Shown here piece by piece: positions 45,940 through 57,272 of a stretch of 64,000 nucleotides of DNA. Position numbers and translations under genes: made by a program. This stretch comes from Spisula solida (taxonomy: Eukaryota > Mollusca > Bivalvia > Venerida > Mactridae), in assembly GCA_947247005.1 (NCBI GenBank), contig OX365944.1, positions 25,829,501-25,893,500 on the forward strand. Direction: 5' to 3'. Within the stretch, counting starts at the first letter, position 1. Every line of letters begins with the position of its first letter. Under the pieces are notes generated by a model. It worked only from the letters and a program-made list of their open reading frames with translations, did not search any database and had not been told where the DNA came from.

Positions 45940-48181
45940 CACTGAGCGGCTTTGAAAACGCAACACTAATGAAAATCAAGACAACTTTTTCATTTATAAA
46001 TATTTCTCAACGAAATTTTGTGTGCGTATTATTTGCTACCAATGGACTGTAGCTCGATGTTCTTTCCAACTAAATTCGCTACAATGGCGCATTCAACCAT
46101 GAAATGGATAAAACGAAACACGTAAGAGGAACTGATTGTTCAAAAATGTACGATGCAATTATTATTTTATGTAAGGTCAATTTGAATAGTCAACCAATCG
46201 ACAAATTCGAAAAACACAAAATAAGACGATTTACCACTCCGCAACATAGTGGTCGTTAAGTTTCAAAAACCCTTGATAGCGATGTTCCAGATTTACCGAA
46301 AAATACTACACATTTTACAGTCAAGGGGAAGTAATTCTGGATAGATAGAGTGAATATAATTCATTTTTTCTAAATCTAAATTGAAATTTATATTTATCTG
46401 TGTTTTACTTTATTTCTGTCTCCATGATATGCACGGACACTTGTTCCCGAACTTTATACGAAGAATAGGTACACATCGGCATTAACAATCGGAAAAACGC
46501 AGAAGGACATAGGGCATAAAAATTACTTTTGTGTATGACATCATTGTTTTATTGTGGCTGTAAAGGGTCTAATCAGAGTGTCATGGAATGAAATTGATTG
46601 TTATGCCAAATATCTTAGCTACAATTGCTGAAAATTTCAGCCAAATTTAATGCATATTGGCCGAGTTATGGGTAAATACATACATGCATACATATAAGCT
46701 ATGAAAGTGTAAGACGTTACGCTCGATGTTGGCATACATTAGCGTAACCAATTCCGACGTTGTTGACGTCTTTAACGATTATTGACGTTACAAGACTTAT
46801 TTGGGTGTTTCGAATACAAATTTTCTTAAATTATGCCGTAAACCCCATATTTTTATTCGTCACATATTTCGCGATTGGTTTAAAAAATATTGTTGTAAAA
46901 TTAAAATGGTTTTAAGCAACCCGCTTGATTGATATGTGCATTTTTACGCAATATGTATGGCAGTTTTTAGATCGGCCATATGGCGAGGCGGAGGGGTAAT
47001 TAAGGCGTTACAGTCGTACATTTTAATTAAACATACAATAGAATATACCAATAATACGCTGCGTATCGTTCCATACAAGTAGATGATTTACATTTTGCCG
47101 AGACATTAAAATCCATGTACAAAAATGAGAAAGTAAGTTAGAAAATACTACGAAAACCACGTCCCGACAAGTGGCGCTTTTAATACCGCTAAACTTACTA
47201 TTTCAGACTAAAACACCATAGCTACATAAACCCCACAGCTCATACTTCATTCATACAAAATTTCATTTAAATCTGCAGTACATCGACTCTTTTAATAAAA
47301 CGGGTACGATTCTACCGATCACGTAGACGTTGACGTTACGTTAATTTCAAGGGTGTGACATTATGGCTAGATTTGCCAAAATTCATAAATAAAATTAAAG
47401 CTATGTTGAATGTAAGACTTATTCATATCAAAATAGAGACAATTATATGCACTTTTTGGTTGTAGTTTGGTTGGTTTAATAAATGCATACTTCTTTACAT
47501 ATTTTGAGGCATAGCAACATCACAATTTTAATTTGTGCACTTTTTGATGCGTGTGACATCGTGGCTAGAAAAAAGTATACCTATATTAAAAGCCTAATTC
47601 AAAGTCATAGTCGTACAAATTATACCCAATTCAAAAGTAGGATGCATGTACTTTTTGTCAAAATAAATATTATAGAAAGTCGACTTAAGTTATAGAAAAT
47701 ACTGAAGTTTTAACAAATCTTGTCGCGGAAAGAAATTAAATCTTACGTTTTCAGTTGAATATGTTTTTCGCTTACGGTTTGTTACTGGAAAGTTTTGAAC
47801 GGCACATAAATGAAACAACGCGAAATGGAGTTGCCATCACGTCACCGCATCTACTTTTTGGGAGGATAAAGATACTTATATGAATTTGCCGAGCTGCTAA
47901 ACACTGCGCATTGGTCAATTATGTTACATCTTACATGACGTTTTTGTGACGTTCTCCGTCATTCTATGTTTAATTTAATATATACTAATAATTAAACGTA
48001 CATGCGGATCACATTACTAGCATGGCGATTCTTTTATCTTGCTTGTGATATCAAAATATAAACAACCGTATTTCTAAAACGATTTTATGCAATATTGAAG
48101 TGTAAAAATGTTATAAATTGCCAATGTACGCCAACAATGAGCGTAACGTCGTAAGTGTTGCGTTTTCAAAGCCGCTCAGTG
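45940..48181 (+). mobile_element. TA-flanked 'CACTGAGCGG' DNA element, copy e (interrupted)
   Basis: The left end is CACTGAGCGGCTTTGAAAAC after TA (45938-45939), and the right end is CAAAGCCGCTCAGTG before TA (48182-48183). Without the nested insertion at 46713-48150 and one GTAA, the element is about 800 bp, equal to copy f. Its orientation is opposite to f. The left 25-27 bases and the right end are perfect inverted repeats. No transposase. Confidence 0.85.
46713..48150. mobile_element. 1438-bp transposon nested in element e, GTAA target duplication
   Basis: The left end is GACGTTACGCTCGATGTTGG and the right end is its near-inverse, ending GAGCGTAACGTC. About 25 of 29 terminal positions are inverted repeats. 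GTAA lies on both sides (46709-46712 and 48151-48154), and deleting the insert plus one GTAA restores an uninterrupted reading of the host element. 4-bp duplications are known for Sola and Chapaev superfamilies among others, but the termini do not decide between them. No transposase was recognised, so it is non-autonomous. Confidence 0.8.
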
Positions 48182-48183
48182 TA

Positions 48184-48930
48184 CATGACAGTATAGTAAA
48201 TATACAGTTAGGAAAAATTGACGTGGTACAACAATTGTTTTAGGTGCAGTTACGTCGTAATTGTGCCTCTTCGCAATGAAAATTGCGGTAAAATGGCACC
48301 ATAGAGGCCAAATTAGTACATTTGCACATATGTTTTTCCCGTCATTCTTAGTCTTGTTATAATTTATTTTTGGCTAAGGATGTTGATTAAAGTGTACTTT
48401 ATCTAATAATTAAAATAAAACATAGGTTATCGCGTTACGCTTTGAGCTATTATGACTGAATTATCTCCCCTTCCCCCCCCCCCAATTTGGCAGTGACATC
48501 ACATTCAATATAGCAAGGGGGCACAAATGGACCCAGAATCGCTGACTTGTATAATCTTCCCAATTTTAGTCAAGAGATCATTAATTTATTCCCTATATAT
48601 CAGTATAGGGGGATCTGTGTAGTCCTCGGCAATACAAACACTCATTATAAATGGGTACAGGTAACCCAAGTAATAATTTCTAATTTCACAAACAATGAAT
48701 GAAAATGTAACCACTATTTCACGCAGAGTGTTTTCATATTATTTACTCAGTGAATTTATTTTTTACCCAAGAGTACCTATATTTATACTAACCCTAGATA
48801 TTATCATGACAAACATTTTGCGAAATTGTTATGACGATCTAGTGCAAAACGCGGTCCCTATCCCCGTTTAAGGTATATGCGCAGAAATGATGCGCATAAA
48901 CAACTGTATTAAACGTCCTTAACATTGCTA
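48184..48930. other. Non-coding stretch with a C homopolymer
   Basis: AT-rich single-copy sequence. Contains a run of 11 C near 48472. No genes or repeats recognised. Confidence 0.5.
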
Positions 48931-49345
48931 AAGCTGGGTTCACGCTCTAGCGTTTGGACCGCCGTTTACCGACGTTTGGGCAAACGTTCAGCTCCGCTAG
49001 TAAAAGTTACTAAACGTTTTGAAAAGTTGACGATCGTTGGTAAACTTTGAAGAACGTTGTATTCTTTGAAAAGTTTTAAAGCTGGGTTCACATTATGAAC
49101 GTTTGTACAAGCGTTGATCAGCGTTTCAAAAGTCAGAAAAATGAGCACAAACGTCGGTGAAATTATGCTCGTGAGGAGGAATAATTTGGTCCACACTGCC
49201 GACGTTGTGTATCTGACGCACGCTAACGTTTTGGGAACGTTTCTCAGCGCTCAACTGCGTTTGACATCGGTTACAAGCGCTTAACAACGTTTGCCTGCGT
49301 TGTAGCTTTTGTATCGGCGTAGGTGAACTGTTGCTAATGTAGGTT
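48931..49345. repeat. AACGTT-rich dispersed repeat, two partial units
   Basis: Two occurrences of AAGCTGGGTTCAC (48931 and 49080) each open a stretch dense in AACGTT, AAACGTT and GCGTT words on both strands. This is the look of a decayed transposon with internally palindromic composition. No inverted terminus was found. Confidence 0.5.
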
Positions 49346-49499
49346 AGCGTATGTGTAGCGGTCTCTAACTTAGTCCGACTTACACAAACGAGGTGCCAAA
49401 CGCCAGAATCCGTTGAACAAAGTTTACCTAAGTTACTGAAACATTATTGAAAGTTCGTCTGCGCTAACCACTTGGGACTGGGACGGGACTTTAGAATTA

Positions 49500-49800
49500 A
49501 CTTCGGTATGATGAATTCCACGATCATAATGTACATTATTGTGAATGTTTGATACTCTGGAATGTATAGTAACATTGTTGAAGTGAATGTATGGTCATGA
49601 GCTAGCGAACACATTAAAGGTTGTCGTATAATTAAATTTGTAACACATTTTATCATTTCAACGCACTGCAATATCCTAATTAAACCAGCACATTCTGTAT
49701 ATGCATATTACAAATAAACTACATTCTGTTATTATATCTAGATAAAAATGTCAATGACACTTTGATATGAAATCAGATACAGACATCTAGTATATTGAAT
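49500..49800. repeat. Diverged duplicate, partner at 62290-62540
   Basis: Shares GTGAATGTATGGTCATGAGC then AGCGAACACA, the AATTAAAT...CATTTCA tract, and AGCACATTCTGTAT with 62341-62450, over roughly 250 bases with many substitutions. It has no coding frame in common. Confidence 0.55.
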
Positions 49801-50388
49801 ATGCTTTACAAATCAATGTTACAAATTTTATGAGACCCTAGTGTGTAACTATGCATAACTCACTTTTGGCTTTTAGTAACAGTTGTATTTTATATGCTAG
49901 TAAAAGTGTGACTACTTGTCACTGCTTGGTTTATTGTTATTGTCACTGTTATGACTCACAATAAATTAGATTCATTAGGGGGATATTCATTAACTTAACT
50001 CGACACCTAAAGCTAATCAAAGTACAATAGTCATGCACAACATCTTAAGCGATAGGTATATGCTGCCTTCCGGTCTAGTGTTGACTTTACTATTTACAAA
50101 ACGTTGCGAGACAAGAAATAAACGTAATTATAGTGTCAACAATCTAGAAAACTCCCCAATATCAGTTATTCATTGCACATATGGCTATATACGTCAGATT
50201 ATAGATCTACCGAATGTTCTGTAAACAAGTAATTTAATAGACGACATTATAGCTTCTGAAACATTGATTCCGGCACAACGTCGTTGTAACATAAATGAAA
50301 TTATTGTGTCTTTACATTGTGACAAAAATTGCCAAGGGAGGACGTGTCAGTTAAATGCTGGCTCTAACAGTGAATACACAACTGTCAT
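49801..50388. other. AT-rich non-coding stretch
   Basis: Nothing recognised. A 63-codon open frame (50033-50224) has no family resemblance. Confidence 0.5.
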
Positions 50389-50734
50389 ATATATGAGCCA
50401 AGATCTGAGAAAAGGGCCCTTATGACAATTTTTTGGAATTTTGTTTTTTGGCATTTTCTGTCGAATCCATATTTCATGTACACAATAAAAAAAGATTTTT
50501 GTCAAAATTCCAAATATTCACGAAGTTATGACCTTTCAATGGAACCAATGACATGCATGTTTTTGTGCAAAAACGCACATCTCAACATTGACATATTTTG
50601 GTACTGTTTGTGTGTTAGTGGCATTATCCCACTAATGTTCACCTGCTATGACTCAACTTATGATTTGAATAATGGTACTAATTTGTGAGGCGTAACCTTT
50701 CTGTGTAAAAAATTTACGGTTTTATTTTATTTTT

Positions 50735-51553
50735 GTTGCCATAGCAACCATTTCTTCAACGACTAAAATGTACCAAATTATCTTGTTTACTACACATTAT
50801 CATAAAAGTATTACCAATGCCATATATGGACTTTATATTAATAAAGTTTATGACTAGATTTTTTCATTTATTTTGAAATGGTTGTGCGTCTTTCGTTTCA
50901 ATACCATGGCAACCAATTATTTAGAATTACTAGTACTCAAATATGCCGTGACAATAATGTGTATTTACCATTAGTGTTTTATGTACACGTAGTCATCTTG
51001 AAAGAATAACAAATACATGCTTGCATAGTTGAATTTTTAAATTGGATATACCTTATTGCTGTTGTCATAGCAACGATTCGTTCTTATTAGTTATTATACT
51101 CAATTTAACAATACTCTGCATTTATATATGATCCAGTCTCCAGGAAAACCTGCTATTTTGACAAAAATATTGATTTTGAGATTTTCCATTGCTTGAAAGA
51201 ATAATCTTAATGAAGCAAAATACAATAGAAATTTTGTTAATAACTTGGTTTTTAAGGAGGTTACAGCTGCTTTTGTATTTTCCTCTTTTGGAGCTATTTT
51301 GTGTGACGTCGCAAACGTCATTCATATGTTATTCGACGTAATTAAAACGTATTTCATAATTACACCATTTGATCAATTATTGACATAAATTGTTCAAAAT
51401 GGTATCACATTTTAGCATTATCTTTTAGATTTTTAAAGGTTTACCAAAATCTAAATTGTTCGCATTCAGAGAAATGCTACTACTGTTTTAAACAACAAAC
51501 TCCTCGTTTTTGCTCACTTTGAGTACTTTTCCGAAATTGGTCACCATAGCAAC
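50735..51553. promoter_or_regulatory. Four dispersed X-box-like sites
   Basis: The sites are GTTGCCATAGCAAC (50735), an ATACCATGGCAAC half-degenerate site (50901), GTTGTCATAGCAAC (51061) and GTCACCATAGCAAC (51540). Spacings are about 166, 160 and 479 bp, the last close to three units of 160. The motif is read mainly on the strand opposite to that in the 4.2-kb element. Function is unknown. Confidence 0.55.
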
Positions 51554-51880
51554 GAAGTATGTGATTTCGACTCAATTCATGGGAAAATTTAAAACTAAGC
51601 TATAGTACTATATGAGTAACTACATCAAATAGAATCAATGGATATGTATTTTTATACGCCAGTTTGAAAAACGGGACGTTTTATGGGAACACCCTTAGCG
51701 GGCGGGCATCCAGGTTTTTGCGGCCTCCAGCAGTTTGTCTGTACTCTAACGCTCAGAGTTTAAGCTTATGGGCATAATATCTAGGCCAAGTTCGATTATA
51801 AGACAAATCGGCCTAGGACTTATTTGGTTAAGGGCCTTTAATTACCAAATAAGTATGAAATTGGCACTGTCTGTGCTACA

Positions 51881-52960
51881 GATTCCGAATATCCTCACTT
51901 TATGTTTATATTTTGCTATGTTTTACCCCCAAAATATCTTAAATGCATAACATTTCGAGACAAGATAATTAATATCTTTAGCAGATAGACAACATGTGCC
52001 TATCATAGTGTTTAATTATCCAATAACATGATTAATAGCATTGTAGTAAATGGATTCCAGAAATCACCATTTTAGTTTATTTTTTGTAATTTTTTACCCC
52101 AAAACATGGTATCGTGAACAAAAGCAAATACAATTTTTTTAATATATTATACTTCAGGCCACTACAAACTTATTGCAATGATTTTTTGATGAACTATCGC
52201 TATAAATGGCATTGTGGTCCGCCGATTCCAAAAATCCTCACTTTTGTTTATATTTCGTTATGTTTTACCCCAAAAATATATCAAGATGCACAACATTTTG
52301 ACACCAGATTATTAATATCTTAAGTAAATACACAACATTGTGCCTATCATTGTGATTTATTATCAAATAACATGATTAATGCAATAAACCGATTCCAAAA
52401 ATCACCATTTTAGTTTCTATTTTGTAAGATTTTGCCCCAAAATATCGTATGACAACTCAAAGCTTATACAATCTTATGATATATTATACTAGAAGCAAAT
52501 ACAATTATATTATAATGATGTTTGATAGAATACGATTATAAATGGCACTGTGGTCCGCTGATTCCAAAAATCCTCACTTTTGTTTATATTTTGTTAAGTT
52601 TTACCCCAAAAATAACTCAAGATGCACAAGATTTTGACCCACAATTATTAATATCTTAAGCGGAAAGACAACATGTGCCTATCAAAGTGATGTATTATCA
52701 AATAACATGAATAATAGCATTGCTGTAAACCGATTCCAAAAATCACTATTTTAGTTTCTATTTTGTATGATTTTACCCCAAAAGATCGTATCTTGAACAA
52801 AAGCTTATACAATCTTATGATCCATTATACTACAAGTTGCTACAATCCTTTTGCAATGATTTTTGATAAAATAGCATTTCAAATGACATTGTTGTCGGCT
52901 GTTTCCAAAAATCTTCACTTTTGTTAATATTGTGTTATGTTTTACCCCAAAAAATACAGA
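51881..52960. repeat. 170-bp satellite with alternating unit types
   Basis: The GATTCCAAAAATC anchor (last unit GTTTCCAAAAATC) occurs at 51881, 52053, 52224, 52391, 52560, 52732 and 52901, so monomers are 167-172 bp. Units alternate between a CCTCACTTTTGTTTATATT type and an ACCATTTTAGTTTCTATTTT type, both followed by a TTTTACCCCAAAA-like motif. The result is a higher-order dimer of about 340 bp, present about three times. Confidence 0.85.
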
Positions 52961-53261
52961 CTTTACATGTTAGTATGGAACTCCATATTTAGTAAGTTAC
53001 AAGGCAACAGTTATGAGACGGGTTTAAACATTAAACATTTGTGTGCAATTTTTGCCCTGTACTGAAATGCACAGAAAATGATGACGTAACTTTAAACTGC
53101 ATTTTCTCAATTTCATGTCAATGTCACTAAGGGCCCTTTTCTCAGATCGCGGCTCATATATTTAACATCCAGGATAAGCTTCCTCATGTTTAATGTACAC
53201 GAAACTTGCAACTTGTGCACATGAATGTGATTGTCATGACAGTATCCACACAGCCCGCGCA

Positions 53262-53585
53262 GGTAAACCCTCTCTACTTCAATCTGGGCTCTAGTGAGGT
53301 CAATCCGCTCTACTCCAATCTTGGCTCTAGTGAGGTCAACCCGCTCTACTCCAATCTGGGCTCAAGTGAGGTCAACCCGTTCTACTCTAATCTGGGCTCT
53401 AGGGGGGGTCAACCGGCTCTAGAGTACTCCAATCTGGGCTCTAGTGAGGTCAACCCGCTCTACTCCAATCGGGGCTCTAGTGAGGTCAGCCAGCTCTGCT
53501 CCAATCTAGGCTCTAGTGAGGTCAACCAGCTCTACTCTAATCTAGGCTCTAGTGAGGTCAACCAGCTCTACTCCAATATGGCTCT
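53262..53585 (+). repeat. 36-bp minisatellite, about nine units
   Basis: Units read CTCTACTCCAATCTGGGCTC then TAGTGAGGTCAACCCG. The fifth unit carries extra bases (a G run and a CTCTAGAGTA insert). The period is divisible by three, so the array stays open and reads NPLYSNLGSSEV repeats within a 223-codon frame (53206-53877). No known protein family matches, no homologous exons or splice sites are visible, and the part after the repeats has no recognisable domain. I treat it as a minisatellite. Confidence 0.85.
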
Positions 53586-53877
53586 ATTGATATACAAATG
53601 TACTATCAGTAAGTACTTGCTCGCCCTTCATGTGGATGCCATAACAGTAGTCACTTCACAGAAGAACATAGCATGTCCATTTCGGTCATCATCTGAAATA
53701 GCCTGGTGGGTTCAAGTGAAAAAAACGGGTGTTAGGTTGGTAGTAATACTGGGCAAAATTACTAACCGAATACTTTTGAAACTTGAATATTTACGAAACA
53801 TGTTGTCTTCATATGTTGCACAGTCTTATCGATATAGTGTACTTTCTATGTATATTATGGCTTTAATATATTTTTAA

Positions 53878-55394
53878 AAATAATTTCTTCATCCCGAGCA
53901 CCTGAAGGATAGTTTAAACTAGTGAAATATTGTGTTATATTGGGAATATGTTTGCTAATATTGTATGGGGGTGTGCACAAAAATTGGATACTTTTAAATT
54001 CTAGTGCTGTTTTGAGTTTTATATTTAAAGTATTAATTGTTTCATATTTAAACTATTAATGTCATTATATGATATATATATGTGTAAAATATTTTGAATC
54101 TACATGCATTCTATGAAGCATGCCGACCATTTAAACTTTTCCAGTTTTTTTCTTGGCCGATATTTTCTTGCCCAACCTCAACAGTCCTTGGCTCAAATGA
54201 ATGACACTATTACTTTGAAAAGACGAATTAGGAACATGAGTTAAGAACAATAATCTTTGAGTCATTTTGTTAAAGAAATTCGCAAGTTTCTTAACTTAGG
54301 CTACTCAATTTATCACATAATGGATAATAACCTCTCAGCCATTATAAATCAAAGCGCTGCAAGCGGTGATGGCCTGGGGCAAAACTTTTTTCGCTTGGGA
54401 AGCAGTTAACCGACTAAACTGAAGTAAATGTAAACGGATCAAAATTGTTTTGTAGAAAATACACGTTCTCTTGTACTGCCAGTTATGTTGACCTTAGAAA
54501 GTTATAGGGTTAATCTATTGGTCATGCTTAACTTGCCTCTGTATCTTGTTTATGTACTACTAGTAATAGACAAGAGATCTCAGAATCCCATTATATTAGA
54601 ATGATGCAATCAGAACGGTCCGTACGGTATCTATACCCTTCGCAGTTATCTCCCTTGCTACTTTTAAAGGCGGAGATGAACTACTTATTATACAGTGTAG
54701 GTGTGATTACGTTAAAGAAATTGTGTCTACTTATTTTGTTTTTACGTAAATCTATTGCATCGAAACTGAAAACTTTTTACGGCGGGGTTACGCATACTGC
54801 AAGACATAATTTACTAGAGCATTAGTGTTGCAAGAACATCATCGATAACACTGCTAGGAGGAACACTTCTAACAGACTTGTCGGTATTGTCGAGATAAAT
54901 GTATGTGGTTACTGTGTTCACAAAGGTATTTTTTGTCATTGGTCGTATAGAGGAAACGCTATTTCGATTATACAATATAAGAAATTCCATACAAATATGC
55001 CCAGAAATAGCAAAATACATCTTTCTATCCAATTTAAGATGAGGACATAGGTTTTCGTCAATAAAATATTGAAGTTGAAACAATAAAGACATTTTAGTTA
55101 TGTGTATTATATCACACTTGGCCACCTTGAACGTAATCGTCCATCTCTGCATCAGCATTGCTATGCTGTCAATTTCCTTCCAAGACTTGGTAAAATTATC
55201 ACTGGATTATATAGTTTTATGTTAACGTTCCATTCGTCTGTAGAAAACTATCTATATCCATGTTAGTGTTGTGGTTGTCGTTTTTATCATGGTGGATACA
55301 ATAAGTCGTTTGTGCCAGACGTACTCTAACTATCGAAAACGTCGGGAACCAGACTAGTAAACAACAACTTATAAAAGTCAACTACCAACTCGTT
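53878..55394. other. Non-coding stretch with two unconfirmed open frames
   Basis: About 1.5 kb, AT-rich. Overlapping open frames of 74 codons (54601-54825, +) and 114 codons (54814-55158, -) have no recognisable motif, splice context or repeats. Neither is supported as a gene. Confidence 0.45.
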
Positions 55395-55666
55395 TATGTT
55401 TGTTTTGTGTTTTTAATGTGTCGATTGATCGAACACTCAAATTAACCAAATGTAAATCGCACCAACCAATCAATTCCGAGTAAATAATTGTTCTTAATTT
55501 GCCGTTTCATGGTTCAATACACTGCTGTACTGAATTTAGATGGATATAAAAACATTACAGTTCATGGACAGCCAATATCACACGCACGAGTTTTGTTTCA
55601 GAAATATGCATTAATAAAAAGGTTATCTTTATTTGATTAGGGTTGCATTTTTAAAGCCGCTCAATT
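55395..55666 (-). mobile_element. TA-flanked 'CACTGAGCGG' DNA element, copy g (decayed)
   Basis: The decayed right part matches copy f: TCGATTGATCGAACACTCAA near 55421, TTCATGGTTCAATACA at 55505, then GGGTTGCATTTTTAAAGCCG ending CTCAAT where intact copies have CTCAGTG. The left part is missing. Confidence 0.65.
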
Positions 55667-55929
55667 TACATTTGCGAATTTTATCTTGGAGGGTTGTGTT
55701 GTTAAATTTATGTTTTAACCATGATGTTAATTTAATAAGTCGGTGAAATACTTCGTATTTAAGAAAATTACATGGTACCAAAAATATTAATCAAGAACCT
55801 AAATGTTCGGTTAGCAGTTTTGCATACATTCTTCAGCTACGGATAAATTAGGTTGTACACAAACCATGGCATGTATAACATTATGTACCTTGTGAACAAT
55901 GTAGAACGCCAAATCTACAAACTGTTGAA

Positions 55930-56050
55930 AGATACAATAAATGCTCCGATGAAAACACGTTTGGTGACATGAAACAGACGCACATTGTAATCAGCCTGCC
56001 AATTACCTGTTGCAGAACTATTGTCATCAAATCAAATGATATGTCAATAT
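55930..56050. repeat. Diverged relic related to block T
   Basis: TTTGGTGACATGAAACAGAC then TTGTAATCAGCC (55961-55996) resembles 12347-12384 and 28106-28140. Related words (GATGACATGTAACAGACGT) also occur in block R near 24495. This points to a small, old dispersed repeat rather than a fourth duplicon copy. Confidence 0.5.
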
Positions 56051-56194
56051 AAGAAGAGTTCATAGTTTAGTAAACATGTAAACTTTCTAGACAAGGAAAA
56101 CAGTAGTTATCTTTTAAGTTATTGCACCGCGTAATCCTTTAGCAATTGAACTCATGTAGGCAGTTCGTGCTGTTTATGCCCTGTATTTACTGAT

Positions 56195-57235
56195 AGCTAT
56201 ACACAGCATGATCTCGAAAGACGTGTCCGTGGGTCCAAACTTTCCTTCGTGCTTGCTCCAGACTGGGGAAAATCCGCAGTATATGGAATAGTGTCCTGCT
56301 CATCTGACCAAAACTGACATCAAGTTGTTTCATTAAGATCAATTTTTCTCTTTCATGTGTTTCTATCGCCCACGGTCTCAAGTAGGTAGATTGAAGATAA
56401 GAGTTCGACTGAGCCTGTTAAGTTTGTGTGTAGGCTCTCTTCACTGACAGGTGTTTTCTCATACATTCTATTATAGGTACATCCAATCTGACTTTGGAAG
56501 CAGTCTGTCTTGGAAATAATGTGCTTGGTAACTAGTAACCCAGTTTCTGCAGCAGGAGCTGTAACAGTTGCTTTTCCTATCTGGTGGTCCTTGACATAAG
56601 GATTGAGCCTTTGTAGTATCAGTTTGTTTATGATTATGCTTTGGAATTAGTGTGCAGTGGGTGGGACAGTATTATTTGTGTCTTCTCTGCTAGCAAAAGA
56701 TCTTTGTATTGGTGCCTTGTCTCGAGTAGCTCAATGTTTGCTGTATTTTCCGTTTCCTTTATTGCAGTGGTTTCAATGGCCAATTGGAAATATAATTTCT
56801 AGACCTAATGTTTAAACCTTGTCGAGTTTGGCTTAGCTGGTTGAGGTTGCAGTTATCCATGCGGTGGATGTATTTTCAGCTTTGGTCGTACGGTGCCTGT
56901 GTAGACTTGTTCCAGCTAATTCTTCTTGGCAGCAAATAGTTGTAGGATGCATGTCTTCTAATTGAGTATTCAACCTCAGCCAAGAGCCAAATATGGTTCA
57001 CAACATGGTTGGTGTCTGTAACTGTGGCATTTGGTGGTCATCAACTTATAGGTTGACTTCATATTATGGGGTGGACAGCGAGAAGTGCGTAATGACTGTT
57101 TTCGTTTTGTTGACAGTAAGGGCTGGTAGATGACAGAATGGATAATAAGTATGGTCGTTGCTGGTCTTGTCTCGGAACCCCAAATGGTAAGATCATCAGT
57201 TTGCAAGGTGTTTGAATCGTGTAGTTGACGAATAA
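56195..57235 (-). pseudogene. Non-LTR retrotransposon reverse transcriptase relic
   Basis: Read on the minus strand from 57235, TDDLTIWGSE matches the context of the RT catalytic motif (family form Y-A-D-D), with the tyrosine-alanine replaced by Q-T. It is followed in a shifted frame by LPALTVNKTKTVITHFSLST (the N-x-x-K-T element of the RT thumb region). Further on come EELAGTS, REDTNNTVPPTAH, and near 56290 EQDTIPYTADFPQSG, which aligns with the Q-T-x-x-H-I-L end of the polyprotein. Several stops and frameshifts make it dead. The upstream part is cut off where the element at 57273 begins. Confidence 0.6.
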
Positions 57236-57272
57236 GACATTACATTACACTATTTCTCAATACAAGTTAATT

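Larger units (their letters stand above)
50389..53161. mobile_element. 2.8-kb non-autonomous element with X-box sites and satellite
   Basis: The left terminus ATATATGAGCC-AA-GATCTGAGAAAAGGGCCCTTA and the right terminus are inverted, differing mainly at two central bases (AA against GC). No target duplication is evident. The left half holds four X-box-like sites (50735-51553), and the right half holds the 170-bp repeat (51881-52960). Two open frames on the minus strand (51100-51325) overlap and are AT-driven. No transposase. Its termini are unrelated to those of the 4.2-kb element at 38051. Confidence 0.75.

Noticed and set aside
53206..53877. A 223-codon open frame could be a repetitive protein gene.
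   Set aside because: The period is a multiple of three, so the frame stays open automatically. One unit has an irregular insert, the remainder has no domain, and there is no splice or promoter support.
54814..55158. A 114-codon minus-strand open frame.
   Set aside because: No family resemblance, splice context or repeat of the frame elsewhere. AT-rich composition alone can give it.
55930..56050. Considered as a fourth copy of the segmental duplication.
   Set aside because: Similarity covers only about 100 bases at low identity, and related words occur elsewhere in block R. An old short repeat explains it better.
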